Positions 62,376 to 64,000 of a stretch of 64,000 nucleotides of DNA are shown piece by piece (within the stretch, counting starts at the first letter, position 1; each line of letters starts with the position of its first letter). Where the stretch lies: the NCBI RefSeq assembly GCF_001761365.1, contig NZ_CP017477.1:3745315-3809314 (forward strand), in the 5' to 3' direction. Below the pieces are notes generated by a model that saw nothing but the letters and a program-made list of their open reading frames with translations, made no database searches and was not told where the DNA came from. Source of the stretch: Polaribacter vadi (GTDB lineage: Bacteria; Bacteroidota; Bacteroidia; Flavobacteriales; Flavobacteriaceae). The position numbers and the translations under genes were made by a program.

Positions 62376-63256
62376 TTAAAGATTTTAAAAATTTCTTCAA
62401 AAATTCACTTTCCGAAATTTATCCAACTACAGAAATAGATTCTTTTTTCTTTTTGTTGATGGAAGAATATTTGGATTTACAAAGAATTGATACTGTTTTA
62501 AAACCTGATTTTAAGATTGATGAAGAGAATTTATCAATCTTAAAAAATGCGTTAGCAAGATTACAAAAAGAAGAACCTATTCAATATATAATTGGTAAAA
62601 CCGAGTTTTATGGTTTGCCTTTTTTGGTTGATGAAAACACGTTAATTCCAAGACCAGAAACTGAAGAATTGGTGGAGTGGATTTTGGAAGAAGTTGGAAG
62701 TTGGAAGTTTGAAGCTGGAAGTGAGATGTTGGAAGTTGGAAATGACAAATCTTTATCAATTTTAGATATTGGTACAGGTTCAGGTTGTATTCCTATTTCT
62801 TTGGCTAAAAATTTATCCGAAGTAAAAATTTCTGCAATTGATGTTTCTGTGGAGGCTTTAAAAATTGCCAAAAAAAATGCAGCACTTCATAAAGTAGCTG
62901 TTAATTTTCTTCAAGTTGATATTTTACAAACTGAAAAACTACCTCAAAAGTTCGATATTATCATTTCAAATCCACCTTACGTAAGAGAATTAGAAAAGGT
63001 AGAAATTCAGAATAATGTTTTGCAAAACGAGCCACATTTAGCTTTGTTTGTTTCTGATAAAAATCCGCTTATTTTTTATGATAAAATTGCTGATTTAGCA
63101 AAAAATAATTTGACCCAAAACGGATTGTTATTTTTTGAAATCAACCAATATTTAGGCAAAGAAACATGTGACTTATTAGAGGATAAAGGCTTTAAAAACA
63201 TCAGCTTAAAAAAAGATTTATTTGGAAATGACAGGATGATAAAAGCTAGTTTATAA
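62369..63256 (+). CDS. prmC: Release factor glutamine methyltransferase PrmC
   Basis: PrmC methylates the Gln of the GGQ motif in release factors RF1 and RF2. The N-terminal helical domain (1-100) has PIQYIIGKTEFYGLPF and ENTLIPRPETEELVEWILEE; the SAM-binding motif ILDIGTGSGCIPISLA starts at about 131; the catalytic NPPY is in ISNPPYVREL (about 202). The TTG at 62369 gives a normal N-terminus. Between residues 106 and 125 there is an extra peptide, EEVGSWKFEAGSEMLEVGND, encoded by tandem GGAAGTT-type repeats (62686-62741), which I do not expect in PrmC. It falls in the hinge between the domains, and the frame is intact, so activity may be kept. Confidence 0.93.
   Translation: MVIKDFKNFFKNSLSEIYPTTEIDSFFFLLMEEYLDLQRIDTVLKPDFKIDEENLSILKNALARLQKEEPIQYIIGKTEFYGLPFLVDENTLIPRPETEELVEWILEEVGSWKFEAGSEMLEVGNDKSLSILDIGTGSGCIPISLAKNLSEVKISAIDVSVEALKIAKKNAALHKVAVNFLQVDILQTEKLPQKFDIIISNPPYVRELEKVEIQNNVLQNEPHLALFVSDKNPLIFYDKIADLAKNNLTQNGLLFFEINQYLGKETCDLLEDKGFKNISLKKDLFGNDRMIKASL
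62686..62741. repeat. GGAAGTT-type tandem repeat inside prmC
   Basis: Imperfect repetitions of TTGGAAG, with GAAGTTGGAAGTTTGAAGC as its core. They are read in the prmC frame as EEVGSWKFEAGSEMLEVG. This wording recurs as an intergenic repeat in flavobacteria, as far as I recall. Confidence 0.7.
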
Positions 63257-63320
63257 CTTCTTTTTCTGCTACAAATATTATCAAGTTTGAACGTCAATAA
63301 ATTTTCGAATTCTAATTAGT

Positions 63321-63400
63321 TCTCGATACAATTTCTATGAAAAATCGAAATCACTCGAACTGATATTTTTAATTTTTTTAGAAAATTGCACTCGAACTGA
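63321..63400. repeat. Dispersed intergenic repeat, family R4
   Basis: It begins TCTCGATACAATTTCTATGA and contains CACTCGAACTGA twice (63352-63363 and 63389-63400). The wording is like other flavobacterial intergenic repeats. It fills the gap between the convergent prmC and thioesterase genes, which otherwise has no clear terminator. Confidence 0.65.
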
Positions 63401-63429
63401 GATTCGTTATTCGTTATAATTTCATCAAA

Positions 63430-63828
63430 CTAGAATCCCAAACTTTTTAACAAATAATCAGGACATCTTGTTGGTTTTTTAGTTTCCATGTTCATAAATG
63501 CTAATACCGAATTTCCTGTACAAATTAATTCATCATTTTGATTGGTAATTTTATAATCGAACTCAATTTTAACCATTGGCTTTTTAATTAAAAAAGTTTC
63601 GATGGTTAAAACATCATCATAAATTGCAGATTTGATAAATTTGCAGTTTAAAGAAATTACTGGTAACATAATTCCACTATTTTCCATATCTTTGTAAGTA
63701 ACACCTAATTTTCTTAGCCATTCAGTTCTGCCAAGTTCAAAAAACTGTGCATAGTTTCCATGATAAACTACACCCATTTGATCGGTTTCTGAATAACGGA
63801 CTCTAGTTTTTGTTGATGATTTTTTCAA
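63430..63828 (-). CDS. Acyl-CoA thioesterase, YbgC/FadM (4-hydroxybenzoyl-CoA thioesterase) type
   Basis: A 132-residue single hotdog-domain enzyme. The active-site motif is RYSETDQMGVVYHGNYAQFF (about 10-29), with Asp16 in the catalytic position, followed by the ELGRTEWLRKLG helix. It hydrolyses acyl-CoA or acyl-ACP thioesters; members of this family often act with Tol-Pal or lipid metabolism genes, neither of which is adjacent. The start is a TTG at 63828, chosen because it gives the usual short N-terminus and no ATG occurs in frame. The last 172 bp of the window contain no other gene. Confidence 0.92.
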   Translation of the reverse strand: MKKSSTKTRVRYSETDQMGVVYHGNYAQFFELGRTEWLRKLGVTYKDMENSGIMLPVISLNCKFIKSAIYDDVLTIETFLIKKPMVKIEFDYKITNQNDELICTGNSVLAFMNMETKKPTRCPDYLLKSLGF

Positions 63829-64000
63829 ATTATATAAACATTAAAATTTAGGGTAGGTTACGTAAAATAAAGTTAATAATCAATAGCAATTTCATTTTTT
63901 TATACTGAAATTTATTCACATTTTTGTACTGCTTAAAAGAAAAACACTAAAGGCTATTCTATAGCCAATTATTTTAACCAAAAAATTATCTTATACCTCA

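Noticed and set aside
63912..63920. TTATTCACA, a match to the DnaA box consensus, near the window end
   Set aside because: It is a single box without a cluster, AT-rich unwinding repeats or a visible dnaA gene, so an origin cannot be supported.

Overview
The window is about 30% G+C and reads as chromosomal DNA of a marine flavobacterium (Bacteroidota, Flavobacteriaceae; gene content and intergenic repeats suggest a Polaribacter-like genome). Supporting signs are the Bacteroidota promoter element TAnnTTTG (at rpmH and pyrG with an upstream TTTG at exactly 19 bp), the near absence of Shine-Dalgarno sequences, many Cys-anchored lipoproteins, a BshC bacillithiol enzyme, GH92 mannosidases, and dispersed palindromic repeats of a kind I recall from flavobacteria. 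I saw no rRNA, tRNA, CRISPR array, transposase or integrase. Gene calls rest on motif recognition, not on database searches.

Layout. 1-8.1 kb: end of an amidase gene, rimO, a secreted M14 peptidase, bshC behind a 17-codon upstream frame, and rlmF. 8.2-10.4 kb: an uncharacterised membrane protein and an AsmA-like protein. 10.5-19.2 kb: a tight six-gene minus-strand operon (HEAT-repeat membrane protein, processive GT2 glycosyltransferase, TPR plus outer-membrane barrel, DUF4838 hydrolase-like lipoprotein, DUF1573 lipoprotein, BON-LysM protein). This has the parts of a synthase-dependent exopolysaccharide exporter and is one of the two main candidates for an undescribed system. 19.3-28.4 kb: lpdA, argS, a YkgJ-type protein, recN, fabI, a tandem paralog pair of unknown function and a second GT2. 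28.5-39.3 kb: an M16 peptidase, then a glycoprotein N-glycan degradation cluster (two GH92 lipoproteins, glycosylasparaginase, MFS sugar transporter). 39.3-41 kb: an Hsp20 unit.

41-42.5 kb, 51.5-52.9 kb and 54.5-56.3 kb are accessory islands. Single, unrelated minus-strand genes are separated by related elements of about 83-137 bp with GCYTAAC/GTTAGC-like ends (A elements). Two islands have a different, mutually similar element (B element) just upstream of the first gene. This cassette-like layout is the second main candidate.

42.7-50 kb is core: yidC, pyrG, a possible cationic micropeptide, rpmH, carB. 50.4-54.4 kb: an M23 peptidase, two gene remnants, a DUF1275 membrane protein, and a divergent LysR/MdaB pair. 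56.3-59.9 kb (minus): yigZ, a DMT permease, a HAD phosphatase, ribD (apparently started from an AUU-type codon) and an LEA2 lipoprotein. 59.9-63.3 kb (plus): GNAT, cls, a lipoprotein, and prmC, which carries a repeat-derived peptide insertion. The window ends with a YbgC-type thioesterase.
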